Part shown: in pieces, positions 4,111 through 5,094 of the stretch
How positions within the stretch are numbered: position 1 is the first letter of the stretch
Layout: every line of letters begins with the position of its first letter
Assembly: GCA_938048505.1 (NCBI GenBank)
Contig: CALIUX010000006.1
Location: 1-5,094 of the forward strand
Origin: an uncultured Pseudomonadales bacterium
GTDB lineage: Bacteria > Pseudomonadota > Gammaproteobacteria > Pseudomonadales > Cellvibrionaceae
Direction of reading: 5' to 3'
Length of the DNA: 5,094 nucleotides
The notes under the pieces: generated by a model
What the model was told of the DNA's origin: nothing
What the model saw: the letters and a program-made list of their open reading frames with translations, nothing else
Database searches by the model: none
Position numbers and translations under genes: made by a program

Positions 4111-5094
4111 TTGACAACCCGGGCCTTGACCCCTGCCATTTTAGTTTTAGAAGATGGTAGTGTTTTTCGTGGTAGCGCTTTTGGCGCCAAAGGGATCTCT
4201 GTTGGTGAAGTCGTTTTTAATACGGCGATGACAGGCTACCAAGAGATACTGACCGATCCATCCTATGCTGAACAAATTGTGACGCTGACCTACCCACATA
4301 TTGGTAATGTTGGCACCAACACCGAAGATGAAGAATGCAGCAAAATTTGGGCAAAAGGTTTAGTCATTCGCGACCTTCCTTTAATTGCCAGTAATTTTCG
4401 CAGCGAAGGCGATTTAGATAGCTACCTTCAAAAGCATAATATTCTTGGCATTGCCGATATCGACACGCGTCGCCTTACACGCATTTTGCGAGACAAAGGC
4501 GCACAAAATGGCTGCATCATGGCCGGTGACGATATCAACGAAGCAACAGCTCTCGAAGCGGCCAAATCATTTGGCGGCCTCAAAGGGATGGACCTTGCCA
4601 AAGTGGTCACAACCCAAAAAGCTTACCCTTGGACGGCTGGCAGCTGGCAATTAGGCAGCGGCTTTTCTGAGCTAGCATCAACGGGTGAGCGCTTTAAAGT
4701 TGTCGCATACGACTTTGGTGCCAAAGCTAATATCCTGCGCATGCTTGTGGATCGCGGTTGTGAATTGACTGTAGTCCCCGCGCAAACCCCTGCAAGCGAA
4801 GTGCTTGCTATGCAGCCTGATGGCGTATTCCTCTCAAATGGCCCTGGTGATCCAGAACCTTGCACCTATGCTGTTGAAGCAATCAAAACGTTACTAGATG
4901 CCAATATGCCGCTATTTGGCATTTGTCTGGGTCATCAACTTCTGGCTCTTGCAAGTGGTGCAAAGACACAGAAAATGAAGTTTGGCCATCACGGTGCTAA
5001 CCATCCAGTACAAGACCTGAAAACAAGCGAAGTGATGATCACCAGTCAAAACCACGGCTTTGCGGCAGATGAATCAAGCTTACCCAGCAACGTA
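4111..5094 (+). CDS. carA: Carbamoyl-phosphate synthase small subunit (glutaminase), C-terminus cut by window edge
   Basis: CarA hydrolyses glutamine and passes ammonia to CarB for carbamoyl phosphate, the precursor of arginine and pyrimidines, in the cytoplasm. The 328 visible residues are nearly the whole protein (about 380). The N-terminal CPSase small-chain domain (about 8-150) contains [25 protein letters not shown] (Ser51, glutamine contact by E. coli comparison) and [10 protein letters not shown]. The class I amidotransferase domain starts near 195 ([11 protein letters not shown]) and has SNGPGDP (242-248), the nucleophile elbow GICLGHQ with Cys272 and Gln276, [11 protein letters not shown], and SQNHGFA (312-318). 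The catalytic His and Glu (353 and 355 in E. coli) lie past the right edge. It begins with TTG, as E. coli carA does. carB is expected downstream, outside the window. Upstream there is no dapB, the usual neighbour in many gammaproteobacteria. Regulation probably acts through the repeats at 3936-4058 and perhaps the leader at 3795-3919. Confidence 0.97.
   Translation, partial: MTTRALTPAILVLEDGSVFRGSAFGAKGISVGEVVFNTAMTGYQEILTDPSYAEQIVTLTYPHIGNVGTNTEDEECSKIWAKGLVIRDLPLIASNFRSEGDLDSYLQKHNILGIADIDTRRLTRILRDKGAQNGCIMAGDDINEATALEAAKSFGGLKGMDLAKVVTTQKAYPWTAGSWQLGSGFSELASTGERFKVVAYDFGAKANILRMLVDRGCELTVVPAQTPASEVLAMQPDGVFLSNGPGDPEPCTYAVEAIKTLLDANMPLFGICLGHQLLALASGAKTQKMKFGHHGANHPVQDLKTSEVMITSQNHGFAADESSLPSNV

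Noticed and set aside
4428..4865. Minus-strand and alternative plus-strand frames inside carA
   Set aside because: They overlap a strongly conserved enzyme gene and encode nothing recognisable.

Overview
The window reads as chromosomal DNA of a Gram-negative gammaproteobacterium. The carA product follows the Escherichia coli protein almost motif for motif, including a TTG start. One gene encodes a lipoprotein with a lipobox and a non-Asp +2 residue. The base composition looks moderate (mid-40s % G+C by eye, not counted). The mix of carA, an SMP-30 lactonase, a TauE/SafE permease and a proteobacterial DUF1461 protein would suit a marine Cellvibrionales-like organism, but that placement is a guess. 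There are no signs of an insertion sequence, phage, CRISPR array, tRNA or rRNA.

Layout, left to right. Positions 1-656 (minus) hold the N-terminal part of a DUF1461 (Lit-like) membrane protein that runs off the left edge. Just upstream of it, at 718-1587 (minus), is a complete SMP-30/gluconolactonase-family sugar lactonase, probably in the same transcription unit. Its upstream region (1588-1806) has no convincing gene. It holds a set of competing inverted repeats next to the ribosome binding site, and a pair of identical 10-bp palindromes. From about 1902 down to 1807 (minus) is a candidate small RNA of about 96 nt: a -10-like box, three A-N-GGA motifs, two of them in hairpin loops, and a strong intrinsic terminator. 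This is the layout of RsmY/RsmZ/CsrB-type RNAs that titrate RsmA/CsrA. The stretch 1903-2174 holds the divergent promoters and several dyads.

At 2175-2714 (plus) is a 179-residue lipoprotein. Its mature part is 13 uninterrupted 11-residue repeats resembling group-3 LEA (late embryogenesis abundant) proteins. It converges on a TauE/SafE-type permease at 2804-3640 (minus, with a possible longer start at 3766), and a bidirectional terminator lies between them.

The 3641-4110 region before carA is unusually busy. A good sigma-70 promoter (3760-3788) and a strong terminator (3883-3919) define an orphan transcript of about 125 nt on the plus strand, either a small RNA or a carA attenuation leader. 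After it come nested inverted repeats and two copies of a 12-bp TGTATACA-containing element. carA itself (4111 to beyond 5094, plus) is cut by the right edge before its catalytic His/Glu.

The genes do not form one pathway. The lactonase belongs to sugar catabolism, carA to arginine and pyrimidine synthesis, TauE to anion export, and the repeat lipoprotein probably to the cell envelope or stress protection. The two candidate RNA transcription units and the repeat lipoprotein are the items most worth following up.
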